A DNA stretch of 46,917 bases from Verrucomicrobiota bacterium (lineage in GTDB: Bacteria > Verrucomicrobiota > Verrucomicrobiia > Limisphaerales > JACQFS01): positions 1 to 46,917 of the forward strand of contig JACQFS010000059.1 in assembly GCA_016199935.1 (NCBI GenBank), in the 5' to 3' direction. This document shows positions 7,363-15,246 of this stretch, piece by piece (position 1 is the stretch's first letter; the number at the start of each line of letters is the position of its first letter). The position numbers and the translations under genes were made by a program. The notes beneath the pieces are model-generated. The model searched no databases. It was not told where the DNA came from and saw nothing but the letters and a program-made list of their open reading frames with translations.

Positions 7363-7836
7363 CTACCTTTTATACTCCTTCAAGAAGCCGGCGAATTCGC
7401 GGCGGTGTTCTTCCTCATTCCCCTGGATTTGGATGGCCAGTTCCTGCGTCACGTAGTCCCGCTGTTCGCACATGCGGATGATCTTGTCGTATTGCGCGAT
7501 GGCGTTTTCCTCGGCGAGCACCACGCCCTCAATGACCGTGACGACGTCCGTCGGCTCCTCGGGCGGCTGGAGGAACCGCTGGTTGCGTTTCAATTCCAGC
7601 GAGCCGGGCACGCGCCCGCCGAGTGTCTTGATGCGATGCGCCAGCAACTGGGCGTGCGACAATTCGGTGGGCACGTCCGCCGCCAGCTCCTTCTTGATGA
7701 CTTCGGAGCGCACACCGTCGAGATGGGACGCGTTGGCAAGGTAGTTCTCCACCGTTTCCAACTCCATCCCGTAGGCGACGCAGAGTTCGTCAATGATGTC
7801 CTGACCATGACCGTTCGGTTTCGATGTCATTTTCAT
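7363..7836 (-). CDS. Ferritin-like (bacterioferritin/Dps-type) four-helix protein
   Basis: A 157-residue all-helical protein with the spacing of carboxylates and histidines seen in ferritin-like di-iron folds: Glu residues in helix 1 (ELCVAYGMELETVENYL), ELSHAQLLAHRI in helix 2, LAEENAIAQYDKII in helix 3 and GNEEEHRREFAGFL in helix 4. The E...SHAQ..AHR and EEEHRREF segments would supply metal ligands. It likely binds iron or detoxifies peroxide in the cytosol; no export signal is present. It has a good ribosome binding site (AAAGGTG) and a sigma-70-like promoter directly upstream (7858-7886), so it is probably a single-gene transcript. It could equally be a ferritin-like protein that has lost catalysis. 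Confidence 0.78.
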   Translation of the reverse strand: MKMTSKPNGHGQDIIDELCVAYGMELETVENYLANASHLDGVRSEVIKKELAADVPTELSHAQLLAHRIKTLGGRVPGSLELKRNQRFLQPPEEPTDVVTVIEGVVLAEENAIAQYDKIIRMCEQRDYVTQELAIQIQGNEEEHRREFAGFLKEYKR

Positions 7837-7857
7837 AAGTCACCTTTCGTTATCATG

Positions 7858-7886
7858 AATATCTTCGCTGCTTCGTCCCGAGTCAA
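7858..7886 (-). promoter_or_regulatory. Sigma-70-like promoter of the ferritin-like gene
   Basis: On the minus strand, -35 TTGACT (complement of 7881-7886) and -10 GATATT (complement of 7858-7863) are separated by exactly 17 bp. The transcript would begin near 7851, giving a very short leader that contains the AAAGGTG ribosome binding site before ATG 7836. Matches are 5/6 and 4/6 to the housekeeping consensus. Confidence 0.5.
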
Positions 7887-7938
7887 ATTTCGATCGACAT
7901 CCACGCCACTTTTCTTTGCGGCCGCAACCCACAATGGA

Positions 7939-8526
7939 TCATCGCACGGCATCGAGTCCCCGGAAGAAAAGCCCGTCGATTTCCTGAAGCGGCCCCAGGG
8001 GCCGGACCTTCACTTCCGCTTTTGAAACCGACGGCTGGCCGGAGGAGAGCTTGTAAACGACCACGTCGTCCTTGATCAAGATGAGGCCCTTGAACTGCCA
8101 GCCGCTCTCGTGCGTCTGCCGCTTGAAGCTGGTCATGTCGAGAAACAGGTTTCCGTGGCGTTTGGATTTCACGTTGTTCAACTCCAGTTCGAAGGCCCGG
8201 CTTTTTTCGCGGGCCTCGATGCATGCACGCACCGCCTCGTCGAGATCATCTTTGGTGATGGCTGGATTGGGGATGAAGCGCTGGATGATGTCCACATAAG
8301 TGAGCAGCCGGACGTTGGGCGACACGTTTGGGTGAAAACCAAGGCATTCAAGCTCGTTCACGCTCGTTTCATGCGGGACGATTCGGTCGAAGGCCGCCTG
8401 AACCTCGTCGTAACTCTTCCACATCGCCTCGGTGGCCGCGCCGCTTTTTGGAAACAGCGACGCGCATCCGGCCAGCAGGAGTCCCGTCCCCCCGGCGATC
8501 AGCAGCTTGGACCAGCATCGCAACAC
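7939..8526 (-). CDS. Outer-membrane-type lipoprotein, unknown function
   Basis: A predicted lipoprotein of about 195 residues. GTG 8526 is preferred as start: it follows GAGAAAGG and immediately yields a compact signal, VLRCWSKLLIAGGTGLLLAGC, with lipobox LLAGC. Longer in-frame starts up to 8700 would place 58 unusual residues before the signal. The mature part is soluble with mixed alpha/beta character. It contains HETSVNELECLGFHPNVSP, resembling the 'small turn then Gly-x-x-P' layout of BamE/SmpA-like lipoproteins, though that likeness is weak, and then FERLINE-like basic/acidic segments. It is transcribed towards the ferritin-like gene. Function not recognised. Confidence 0.68.
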   Translation of the reverse strand: MLRCWSKLLIAGGTGLLLAGCASLFPKSGAATEAMWKSYDEVQAAFDRIVPHETSVNELECLGFHPNVSPNVRLLTYVDIIQRFIPNPAITKDDLDEAVRACIEAREKSRAFELELNNVKSKRHGNLFLDMTSFKRQTHESGWQFKGLILIKDDVVVYKLSSGQPSVSKAEVKVRPLGPLQEIDGLFFRGLDAVR

Positions 8527-8693
8527 AGCTTTACGCCTTTCTCCCGGACCCACCGACAACCAGGCGCCCCTCCACATTGGTCCCGGTTGTGCGGCGATCC
8601 GGGCTGATACTTCGCTGAAGCGACTTACGACAAGTGGGGATTGAATCAAGCTAGGCAGCCCGCTTCGCGACTTGTCCCCTTGCGAAAACGGAC

Positions 8694-9131
8694 CTACCAC
8701 CGGAGGGACAACAGGCGTGAGGTTGGTTCATGCCTGGCCGGATCCACAAATGCGCGGCCGCCCGGCGAGGCGGCGTTGTTGACAGTGGTGATCCACGGTT
8801 GAGGTTCATCTCCCCATTTGAAGTATTTTCCCGTGCCCGGTGGCGATGGCATCGGCTGGGGCGCGAAGAGGGAAACGAAGCGCCCCGGCACTTGGGTGGA
8901 TTTGCCGCCACGAAACGCTTCGATGAGCGGCCCGCGATCTTCCAGCACGGATTGTTCGCGCAAAGGCGCCCCTCGAAGAACGGCGTCCCCAGCGGAGCGC
9001 GACAACACCGAATTGGCCGGCTGCTCCGGAACGACTGTGGCGGCGGACAGGTCAACCGACTTTTCCTCCGCCCGCAGCAAGACGGTCGCAAACGTGACGG
9101 CAACGAACGTGAACAGGTATTTCGTTTTCAT
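8694..9131 (-). CDS. Exported protein, unknown function
   Basis: A 145-residue protein with a clear signal peptide (MKTKYLFTFVAVTFATVLLRAEE, cleavage probably after LLRA). The mature part is polar and low in predicted structure, with a Pro-rich segment SLFAPQPMPSPPGTGKY. It lies just upstream of and in the same direction as the lipoprotein gene, so the two may be co-expressed. No domain recognised; homologues, if any, are probably restricted to related bacteria. Confidence 0.6.
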   Translation of the reverse strand: MKTKYLFTFVAVTFATVLLRAEEKSVDLSAATVVPEQPANSVLSRSAGDAVLRGAPLREQSVLEDRGPLIEAFRGGKSTQVPGRFVSLFAPQPMPSPPGTGKYFKWGDEPQPWITTVNNAASPGGRAFVDPARHEPTSRLLSLRW

Positions 9132-9296
9132 GATTTACCGCTACGGCCGGGCAGGCGACATGTCAACCGACGGAGAACCACGACGCGGTATGGGGCCGGC
9201 CCGGAGGCTCGGTCAGGTTTTTCCTTACTCCCAATGCAGCAATGTGGCGGGGAATTTCCAGACTAGGTTTTGTTCGGAACAACAAAAGGACGATTT

Positions 9297-10244
9297 ATGA
9301 AAACGATCTTGAAATCACTGGCCGTTGGATTGGTTGGAAGTCTGGTTCTCGGCACGCTCAACAGTCGTGCGAACCTGGAGGTGTCCGGTTCGGTGGAGAT
9401 TCATGCCACGACAGAATTTCACGCACTGCTGGCACCGCATGGGGCTTGGATCGAGGTGGATTCATTCGGCCGATGCTGGCAGCCGGGGAACGTCACGGTC
9501 GAGTGGCGGCCGTATTGCGTGGGCCATTGGGTCTGGACGGACTGTGGCTGGTATTGGGCGAGCGATGAACCGTGGGCCTGGGCCTGTTACCATTATGGCT
9601 GGTGGTATTATCACCCGGTTCACCATTGGGTCTGGGTGCCGGGCATCGAGTGGGCGCCGGCGTGGGTGACTTGGCGGTCGGGGGGCGGATTCGTTGGTTG
9701 GGCTCCGCTGCCGCCGCGAGGTATCACGCTTTCCGTGCGCATCAGTGGCGGGGTGCCCTCGCCGTTTGTGTTCGTCGAGGCGCACCGCTTTCACGAACGG
9801 TTGCAGCCGGCCAGCGTCATCGTCAACAACACGACGGTCATCAACAAAACCACGGTGATCAAAGGCAACCTGCGGCACGATACCCGGACCTTTGGGGACG
9901 CTGCGCCACAGAAGGTCGTCGTCAACGAAGGACTCAAACTGGCGGATCTTCAGGAGGCCACCGAGAAACGAATCCCATCAATGAAAATCCATGAGGCCAT
10001 CAGCCAGACGGCGTTTCCGCGCGAAGCGAGGCACGCCCCGGCTGGCACGGATCGGTTGAGCCCGGAGCACAAGGTGCCGCCCGGCGCACCTCCCGAAACT
10101 CCGGAAGGACGACCGGGCAAACGTGATGAAGTCGTGCCCGCGCCGGGCCAACCGCCCGGGGTGGAGCCGGGTGACAAAGGCAGACGTGATGAACCGCCCA
10201 GAGGTCACGGAAAAGGCAAAGGTCCGCGGAGCGAGCAATTCTGA
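9297..10244 (+). CDS. Exported DUF6600-type protein, Trp/Tyr-rich
   Basis: 315 residues. ATG 9297 is chosen because AAAGGA (9285-9290) is well placed before it and it begins a proper signal peptide (MKTILKSLAVGLVGSLVLG...NSRA). Residues about 30-140 form a strikingly aromatic segment with repeats such as WVWTDCGWYWASDEPWAWACYHYG and HHWVWVPGIEWAPAWVTWR, the hallmark of the DUF6600/'YXWV' family of exported proteins found in Verrucomicrobiota, Acidobacteriota and Proteobacteria. The C-terminal third is Pro/Gly/Lys-rich and probably disordered. The molecular role is unknown; the envelope location is well supported. It is divergent from the exported gene at 9131 across a 165-bp gap that probably holds both promoters. 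Confidence 0.82.
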   Translation: MKTILKSLAVGLVGSLVLGTLNSRANLEVSGSVEIHATTEFHALLAPHGAWIEVDSFGRCWQPGNVTVEWRPYCVGHWVWTDCGWYWASDEPWAWACYHYGWWYYHPVHHWVWVPGIEWAPAWVTWRSGGGFVGWAPLPPRGITLSVRISGGVPSPFVFVEAHRFHERLQPASVIVNNTTVINKTTVIKGNLRHDTRTFGDAAPQKVVVNEGLKLADLQEATEKRIPSMKIHEAISQTAFPREARHAPAGTDRLSPEHKVPPGAPPETPEGRPGKRDEVVPAPGQPPGVEPGDKGRRDEPPRGHGKGKGPRSEQF

Positions 10245-10385
10245 CTGTCACCCGCCGCCATGCCGGCCATCCAGACAACAAGGAGCCGCTTCTTAACTCC
10301 GATACCGCCGTTGCAGTCGGTAAGAAATCCCAACTGCTGAGTAAAAGCGGACTCAAGCACCGGGACAGATTTCAAACAATTTTCG

Positions 10386-11360
10386 CTACGGGGAGCGCAG
10401 TTGGTAGAACCGCTGCGAATAATTTCCCGCCCCAGTATCAGTGAATCCGTAAACGCCGTTGCTGATTTGCGTCGCGGGTCCGAGGTTCACCCAGTCTATG
10501 GGCGCCACCGCCAGATCGTCCGTCGCGAACACGTTGAATTGCGTGGAACTGGGGTTGGCGAAGGTGAATCGAAATGCGCCGTCGCCGTCCACCGCCAGTC
10601 CGGTCAAGGTTGGTGCCGGGGATGCGGCCGCGCCAGCGGCGTATTGGATGCCGCCCAGCAGATGCCCGCGAAACAGTGGCTCGGAGTAGTGGTTCGTGGC
10701 GTGGCCCATGGCCGTATACCAGGACCGACCCCCGTCGTAAGCATGATACCACGAGATCGGGTGATCCGTCCCCATCGTGCCGCCGGAGTAGGTGGATTCA
10801 TCAACCCTCGCGAGCACGTGGATGCTCGCGTCATTCGTGCGCGGGTTGGGCTTCAAATTATACCACTCATCGGTCCTTACCCAGGCGGCGGGCAGAAAGC
10901 GCGTGGAAATATTATTGGTGTCCTCCACCCGGACCGTCGCCGTCTGGATGGCGGGATGGTCGGTGAAATACGCACCGACCAGTGCGCCATACCATGCCCA
11001 CGTCAACTCCGTGTCCGAGGCGGCGTGGACACCCACATAGCCGCGCCCCGCCTGAATGTAGCGGGTGAACGCGTCCTGCTGCGCCTGATTGAGCACGTCA
11101 CCACTCGTGTTCAGGAACACCACGACCTGATACGGAGCCAGCCCCGCATCCGTGAACACCGAGGCATCCTCGGTCGCCGTCACCGAGAAGTTGTTGCTCG
11201 CCCCCAGTTGCTGGATGGCGGCGATGCCGGCGGGAATGGAATCGTGGCGAAAACCCGCGGTCTTGGAAAAAACCATCACCGCGTATCCACTCCCCAGGCA
11301 CGGAAGCAGCGCCATCCCCAGCAGGATCACAATGAGGGCGATGAAGGCCTTGAAGTTCAT
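10386..11360 (-). CDS. Exported ThuA-like (class I glutamine amidotransferase-fold) protein
   Basis: 324 residues with an N-terminal signal (FIALIVILLGMALLPCLGSG). Residues about 25-245 are a ThuA domain: VMVFSKTAGFRHDSIPAG, GRGYVGVHAASDTE, WAWYGALVGAYFTDHP and HPISWYHAYDGGRSWYTAMGH with the closing HLLGGIQYAAG. ThuA proteins are linked to sugar (trehalose or polysaccharide) utilisation but their chemistry is not established. The last 65 or so residues are a small beta domain ending in RFYQLRSP, a C-terminal style common in exported Verrucomicrobiota proteins. It begins 6 bp after the stop of the 11367-11816 gene, suggesting a two-gene operon. Confidence 0.88.
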   Translation of the reverse strand: MNFKAFIALIVILLGMALLPCLGSGYAVMVFSKTAGFRHDSIPAGIAAIQQLGASNNFSVTATEDASVFTDAGLAPYQVVVFLNTSGDVLNQAQQDAFTRYIQAGRGYVGVHAASDTELTWAWYGALVGAYFTDHPAIQTATVRVEDTNNISTRFLPAAWVRTDEWYNLKPNPRTNDASIHVLARVDESTYSGGTMGTDHPISWYHAYDGGRSWYTAMGHATNHYSEPLFRGHLLGGIQYAAGAAASPAPTLTGLAVDGDGAFRFTFANPSSTQFNVFATDDLAVAPIDWVNLGPATQISNGVYGFTDTGAGNYSQRFYQLRSP

Positions 11361-11366
11361 CTTGCG

Positions 11367-11816
11367 TCAGCAGTTCTGCCCGATGGGTAAAGCGGCATTG
11401 CCACTTCCCACCCAATGACTCATCGCCAAATCACGATCTGGTGCAGTGACAGTTATGAAACATTGGGGGTGATCCAAGTCGGCTCGCGCCTCGCAACCCG
11501 GGCTGGATGAGGGAATCCCGTTCAGATTCACGGACTGCCGTGACGTGCCCGCCAACGGCTCGCGCGGCACCGGTTTGTCCGGGGGCCTGACCGGTGGCAT
11601 CGGCACCGGCTTCCAAGGTGGGGCGGGATTGCTGGGAATCGGCATGGGCGGCACCGGGCGGTTGGTCTCGACGCGATTTGTGGATCCCGGCTGATTGGTC
11701 GGCCAACGGTTGGTCCAGTTTGAGTTGTATGGCCAAAGCGGGGACGGATCGTCAGGTTCCGCAGCGGCGCCGTTAAACGCCATCCCCAGCGCGATGAGAA
11801 GAACGGTCGTTTTCAT
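11367..11816 (-). CDS. Exported proline-rich protein, unknown function
   Basis: 149 residues with a short signal peptide (MKTTVLLIALGMAFNGAAA). The mature part is a low-complexity Pro/Asn/Trp/Arg region, including NRPVPPMPIPSNPAPPWK and PPVRPPDKPVPREP, and ends with three cysteines that could form disulfides outside the cytoplasm. It directly precedes the ThuA gene on the same strand (6-bp gap), so they are probably co-transcribed. No known domain; it may be a flexible wall- or matrix-associated protein. Confidence 0.6.
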   Translation of the reverse strand: MKTTVLLIALGMAFNGAAAEPDDPSPLWPYNSNWTNRWPTNQPGSTNRVETNRPVPPMPIPSNPAPPWKPVPMPPVRPPDKPVPREPLAGTSRQSVNLNGIPSSSPGCEARADLDHPQCFITVTAPDRDLAMSHWVGSGNAALPIGQNC

Positions 11817-11989
11817 GATCGACCCCGAGTTTCTTCATGGTGATTGGCAGCTTCGGTGGCCGCTTGCGTTGCGCGGAAGGGATCGTCTCACTGGACTTCG
11901 CAAGGCGTCCTCCCAGCCAACGGGACAGGGCGGCAGCAAAACCAAGTGTGAGCGGCTTCCGGCGGCCAACCTCGATGACGTCGTCCCAG

Positions 11990-12044
11990 CCTGGCGGGAG
12001 CGGCCCCTCCCCCATCGAGTGGAGGAGGGCACCGCCGGGCCAGG
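11990..12044. repeat. Imperfect palindrome in the 11.8-12.1 kb gap
   Basis: Inverted repeat with outer stem CCTGGC (11990-11995)/GCCAGG (12039-12044) and inner CCTCC/GGAGG, around CCCATCGAGT. It lies in a 265-bp gap between two minus-strand genes. It might terminate the SYLF gene transcript or be part of a dispersed repeat; the GGGGTTTT after it is a weak T-run on the plus strand. Nothing else recognised in 11817-12081. Confidence 0.45.
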
Positions 12045-12081
12045 GGTTTTCGTCCGTTGAGTTCGCAGAATCATGGCAACG

Positions 12082-12768
12082 CTATTTTTTTGAAACCTGC
12101 GTCGAGTATTCTGCGAGCTTGTCGCCCAACTCCACCGTGGCCTCGGTGGGTTTTACCTTCTTGTCGAACAGGATGTCCTTCATCGTCAGGAACTCTCCGT
12201 AGTAGATGCGGTTGGCTTCGTCGTTCGGCGAGAGCTCGTTGCACTTGACGACCGCCCCGCCGTAGAGGCCCTTGCGGTCAATGTAAACCAGCACCGGTCC
12301 GCTGCGGTTGGAGACCTTGCCCTCGGCATTGCCGCTGGCGTTTCCAGCCGTGCCCTGCGCCTGGCCGGCGAACTCAAACTTCGGCTGCGTCAACTGCGCG
12401 TTGACCTCCTTGTTCATCAGCAGGACGACCACGAACGAATGTTCGCCGCCGATCTGCGCGCCGAAGCTCCCTTCGGAGGTGCGCACGAACGCCGCGGGAC
12501 CCCATTTCGCGCCCTCTCCGTCCCGGACCAGCGCCACGCCGCCGCCGCCCTGGTAGCCCAACACCAATCCGCCCTTGCCGCGTTCCAGCAGCACGATGCC
12601 CTGGGCCTTGCGCAGGTATTCGGCTGGGATGCACTTGTCTGGCTTTCGCTGCATCTGGTCGAACTGCGCGGTCAGGCTGCGGATTCGAATGTCCAGCTCC
12701 GCCTTCTCGACTGCCAACGTCGAGGCGACGAAGCCCATCAGGATCAAACCAATCAGTGTCGTTTTCAT
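12082..12768 (-). CDS. Exported SYLF-domain (lipid-binding Ysc84-type) protein
   Basis: 228 residues from ATG 12768, chosen because AAAGGAA precedes it and it begins a signal peptide (MKTTLIGLILMGFVASTLA); an in-frame ATG 36 bp upstream would spoil the signal. The mature protein matches the SYLF/Ysc84 domain: IPAEYLRKAQGIVLLERGK, the glycine-rich LVLGYQGGGGVALVRDG, KWGPAAFVRTSEGSFGAQIGG, VVVLLMNKEVNAQLT and YIDRKGLYGGAVVK. SYLF domains bind phosphoinositides in eukaryotes; bacterial exported forms are probably membrane-associated. An 18-bp palindrome (TGCATC...GATGCA, 12805-12822) lies 36 bp upstream of the start and could be an operator. Confidence 0.85.
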   Translation of the reverse strand: MKTTLIGLILMGFVASTLAVEKAELDIRIRSLTAQFDQMQRKPDKCIPAEYLRKAQGIVLLERGKGGLVLGYQGGGGVALVRDGEGAKWGPAAFVRTSEGSFGAQIGGEHSFVVVLLMNKEVNAQLTQPKFEFAGQAQGTAGNASGNAEGKVSNRSGPVLVYIDRKGLYGGAVVKCNELSPNDEANRIYYGEFLTMKDILFDKKVKPTEATVELGDKLAEYSTQVSKK

Positions 12769-12874
12769 AATGTGGTTCCTTTCATTTTCGGTTTCGTTTT
12801 TCACTGCATCCCGGCCGATGCAAATGGCGCGCCTCCTTTGAATTCAATGCACGCCACACCGGCCGGAAATTAAG

Positions 12875-12896
12875 GGAGGGATGGGATCGTCCCTCC
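12875..12896 (-). terminator. Possible terminator after the PRC-barrel gene
   Basis: GGAGGGA (12875-12881) pairs with TCCCTCC (12890-12896) around an 8-nt loop, about 30 bp downstream of the stop at 12927. In the minus direction it is followed by CTTAATTTCC, a weak T-rich run. Confidence 0.4.
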
Positions 12897-12926
12897 GTGA
12901 TTTGACAACCCGTCCGCCAACGCCGT

Positions 12927-13496
12927 TCAGCCCAAGTCCGGATCGTAATCCAACGGGTTGTCGTCGCCCGGCTTGGGTGCGCTTGGGATGTCTTTGAAGT
13001 CCGGCTTGATGGCCGGCGTGTCACCATCCTTCTGCCAGAACGGTTCGGCCCCCCAACTCGGCGTGGCCATGCTGGGCCATTGATCCCGGTCGAACCCTTT
13101 CGCCTCGGCGACCTTGGATTTTTCCGCCCGCAGGATGAGGTAACTTCCGTTGGGGCTGGCGGTGAGCGCGTTCATGGGCACGGCGATCAGTTTCTCGTCG
13201 AGTCCAAACAAGCCGCTCTTAGCCCCCAGCACGGCGTAGGCGACGCGTTCCGACTTGAGGTCGAACACCACGTTGGCGATTACACCGAGGCGTTCGTTTT
13301 GGTCGTTGCGAACGGCCATGCCGATGATGCCGGTGGCTTTGTTGAACGCGGCCGGCTGGCCGTCGGTGGTTTTGGTTGTGGGATACTCGCGTCCGGCGAG
13401 CGTCTCCTGGTCATCCACAGCCATGAGTCCCTGGCTCAATGTCAGCCCCAGGGCCGCAATGGCGGTGAACACCATGGTTTTGCTTGGTGTTTTCAT
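12927..13496 (-). CDS. Exported PRC-barrel domain protein
   Basis: 189 residues from ATG 13496, preferred over the in-frame ATG at 13514 because AAAGGAA sits just ahead of it. Signal peptide with core TMVFTAIAALGLTLSQGLMA. Residues about 50-130 match a PRC-barrel: KATGIIGMAVRNDQNERLGVIANVVFDLKSE (continuing AYAVLGAKSGLFGLDEKLIAVP). The C terminus is Pro/Asp-rich. PRC-barrels of this exported type are common in stress-related proteins of soil bacteria and often occur with SYLF or DUF1328 genes, as here. The ligand or partner is unknown. Confidence 0.82.
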   Translation of the reverse strand: MKTPSKTMVFTAIAALGLTLSQGLMAVDDQETLAGREYPTTKTTDGQPAAFNKATGIIGMAVRNDQNERLGVIANVVFDLKSERVAYAVLGAKSGLFGLDEKLIAVPMNALTASPNGSYLILRAEKSKVAEAKGFDRDQWPSMATPSWGAEPFWQKDGDTPAIKPDFKDIPSAPKPGDDNPLDYDPDLG

Positions 13497-13671
13497 GGGA
13501 TTCCTTTGGTTCAAGGTTCATGTTTTTGTTTCTGTTCTGGAGCCACTTCTGGCTTCACACAAAAACCATCGGACTCTTCGCTCGGAGTGCAAATGGATTT
13601 CTTGGCGCACTCCGAACCGGCCGCCATTTGACTGACGGAGCATCTTCATCCACCATCCGCACCATAGTAAA

Positions 13672-14256
13672 ATGCCGCACGTGACGAATCTGATCCGATC
13701 CTCGGAATTTCCGGTCCTCCCTCTTCCCTCCAACCGCCGCGGGAATTCGTTGGTGCACCGGGCACTGTTTTGCCTCGGAATCTGGTTCGGCGCGTGGCTG
13801 GTGTGTCTCAACTCTCCGGCTTCAGCGGTGACGCTGGAGGAGTTGCGGACCGACACGAAATTGACGCCGGAGCGCTTCATGTCGCACTTCGCGGATTTCA
13901 AATTCAGTCTCGGCCGCGCGGTGCGCGATCCCGAAACGTTCCTCTCCACCCGGAGCGGGGACTGTGACGATTTCGCCACGCTCGCGGCCGACGTGTTGCG
14001 GCAAAAGGGCTATAACACGCGGCTGGTGGCGGTTTTCATGCCCCACGACGTTCACGTGGTCTGCTACGTCGCCGAGACCAACAGCTACCTCGACTACAAT
14101 CGCCGCCGGCAGTCCTCGCCGCTCGTGAAGAGCAACGGCACACTCGCCAACATCGCCGACAGCGTGGCCAAATCCTTCCGCACCACCTGGCGTTCCGTTT
14201 CCGAGTTCACGTTCCGGAAAGGCAGCCGGGATTTTGTGCGGACAGAATTTCGCTGA
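13672..14256 (+). CDS. Exported transglutaminase-like cysteine protein
   Basis: 194 residues. A hydrophobic segment (ALFCLGIWFGAWLVCLNSPASA, about residues 31-52) is an atypically late signal or membrane anchor. The rest has the order of a transglutaminase-like catalytic triad: Cys in RSGDCDDFATLAADVL, His in MPHDVHVVCYV and Asp in NSYLDYN. Such domains in bacteria are often peptidases or amidases acting on the envelope. It is divergent from the PRC-barrel gene across 175 bp, which contains the 8-bp inverted repeat CGGAGTGC...GCACTCCG (13583-13614), possibly a shared operator. No ribosome binding site is visible, so the true start could lie a little downstream. Confidence 0.68.
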   Translation: MPHVTNLIRSSEFPVLPLPSNRRGNSLVHRALFCLGIWFGAWLVCLNSPASAVTLEELRTDTKLTPERFMSHFADFKFSLGRAVRDPETFLSTRSGDCDDFATLAADVLRQKGYNTRLVAVFMPHDVHVVCYVAETNSYLDYNRRRQSSPLVKSNGTLANIADSVAKSFRTTWRSVSEFTFRKGSRDFVRTEFR

Positions 14257-14527
14257 GGCTTTCGCGAAACGCGGCCCGCGGGTCCCGCTCCCTTCAACCA
14301 ACGCCGGAGACGGGAGACACTGCGTCATCGCGTCCCGGGTCCTTGGCGAATCTTCCCGGCCCCGCGGCGCACCGGATCACAGTTCCCGTCGTCGTTGATT
14401 CCTACGCGTCGTCAGGCATTTCCCGATGCGACGACGCGGAGTTCCTCTCATTGAGGCCGGTCGCCGGTGGATTAGTCTGCACCCGTTTCCGGCACCGGCC
14501 CAAACAGGTGCCCGGAACAGGTTGCAC
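14257..14527. other. Non-coding gap with a 9-bp inverted repeat
   Basis: No gene seen. CGCGTCGTC (14405-14413) and GACGACGCG (14430-14438) form a perfect 9-bp hairpin about 90 bp ahead of the following gene. It may be an operator or a terminator of the transglutaminase-like gene. Confidence 0.35.
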
Positions 14528-15094
14528 ATGAAAGCCACCTTGGAATCCCAGACCATCCTGAACGTGACGGTTGCCTACGAGGATTTTCCGGCTTCCAAGC
14601 GCGTGCGGGAGATGCTGGACCAGTTCGGCAAATTTGTCGGCCCGGCGCAAACGCTGAGTTGCTGCTATTGGAAATTCGACATGCTGGCCATGCCGAAACT
14701 CGGCCGGCTTGCGGCGTTGGGCGCCACGGCAGGCGAGCTGATCGTGATTTCTTCCACCAACCCCGGCGAACCGGCCTTCGCAGTCAAACTTTGGATTCAA
14801 CAGTGCCTCGCAAATTCAGAATGCCGCGCGCGGATGTTAATTTCGCTTTGCGAGTCCCCCAACGGAGACGCGGAATTTTTTCCGGCCGTGAGCAGCTACT
14901 GCCGCGAAATTGCGGAGCGTGCCGGCATGGCGTTTCTGAGTGACCGGGACCTCCAACAGCCGGACGAGGTCGGGTTCGATTTCCGCGGCCTGCGCCATCT
15001 GGCCGGAGCGAATCGGTTCATCCGAAAGTCCGCGGCCGAGGTCAGGCAGCGGCGTCCGCCAACGGCCCGCCTCGCCAGCCGGAATGCGCAATGA
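14528..15094 (+). CDS. Unknown-function alpha/beta protein, paralogue A (W-K-F-D motif family)
   Basis: 188 residues from ATG 14528. It is clearly related to the protein at 27174-27725: both begin MKATL, and share V-T-[IV]-A-Y-E-D, W-K-F-D-[MV]-L, [DE]-x-[IV]-V-I-[AS]-S-T-N-P-[GS]-E-P, an L-[IV]-S-L-C-E strand and S-S-Y-C-R-x-I-A-x-R-x-G-M. Alternating strands and helices suggest a Rossmann-like or receiver-like fold, but I see no phosphorylation, nucleotide-binding or catalytic motif I can name. No signal peptide, so cytosolic. It stands at the left end of the trehalose island, with 152 bp before TreS. The specific C terminus is basic. I do not know its function. Confidence 0.7.
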   Translation: MKATLESQTILNVTVAYEDFPASKRVREMLDQFGKFVGPAQTLSCCYWKFDMLAMPKLGRLAALGATAGELIVISSTNPGEPAFAVKLWIQQCLANSECRARMLISLCESPNGDAEFFPAVSSYCREIAERAGMAFLSDRDLQQPDEVGFDFRGLRHLAGANRFIRKSAAEVRQRRPPTARLASRNAQ

Positions 15095-15246
15095 GTCATG
15101 CACGGGAACTTGTGCCGCCGCGTTGCCGTTCGCCGGTTCCAGTGTCATATTATTTCCGTGGCCGCGGACGCGGGCAATCGGGGATGCGTGCCGCGGGAGA
15201 ACATGGCCGGCTGACGGCTGGATTTCCGAACTCAACAAACGTCCAT

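Noticed and set aside
11773-12015. Small minus-strand frame with a GWDDVIEVGRRKPL segment
   Set aside because: Overlaps the start of the downstream gene out of frame and follows an imperfect palindrome; more likely part of a repeat.
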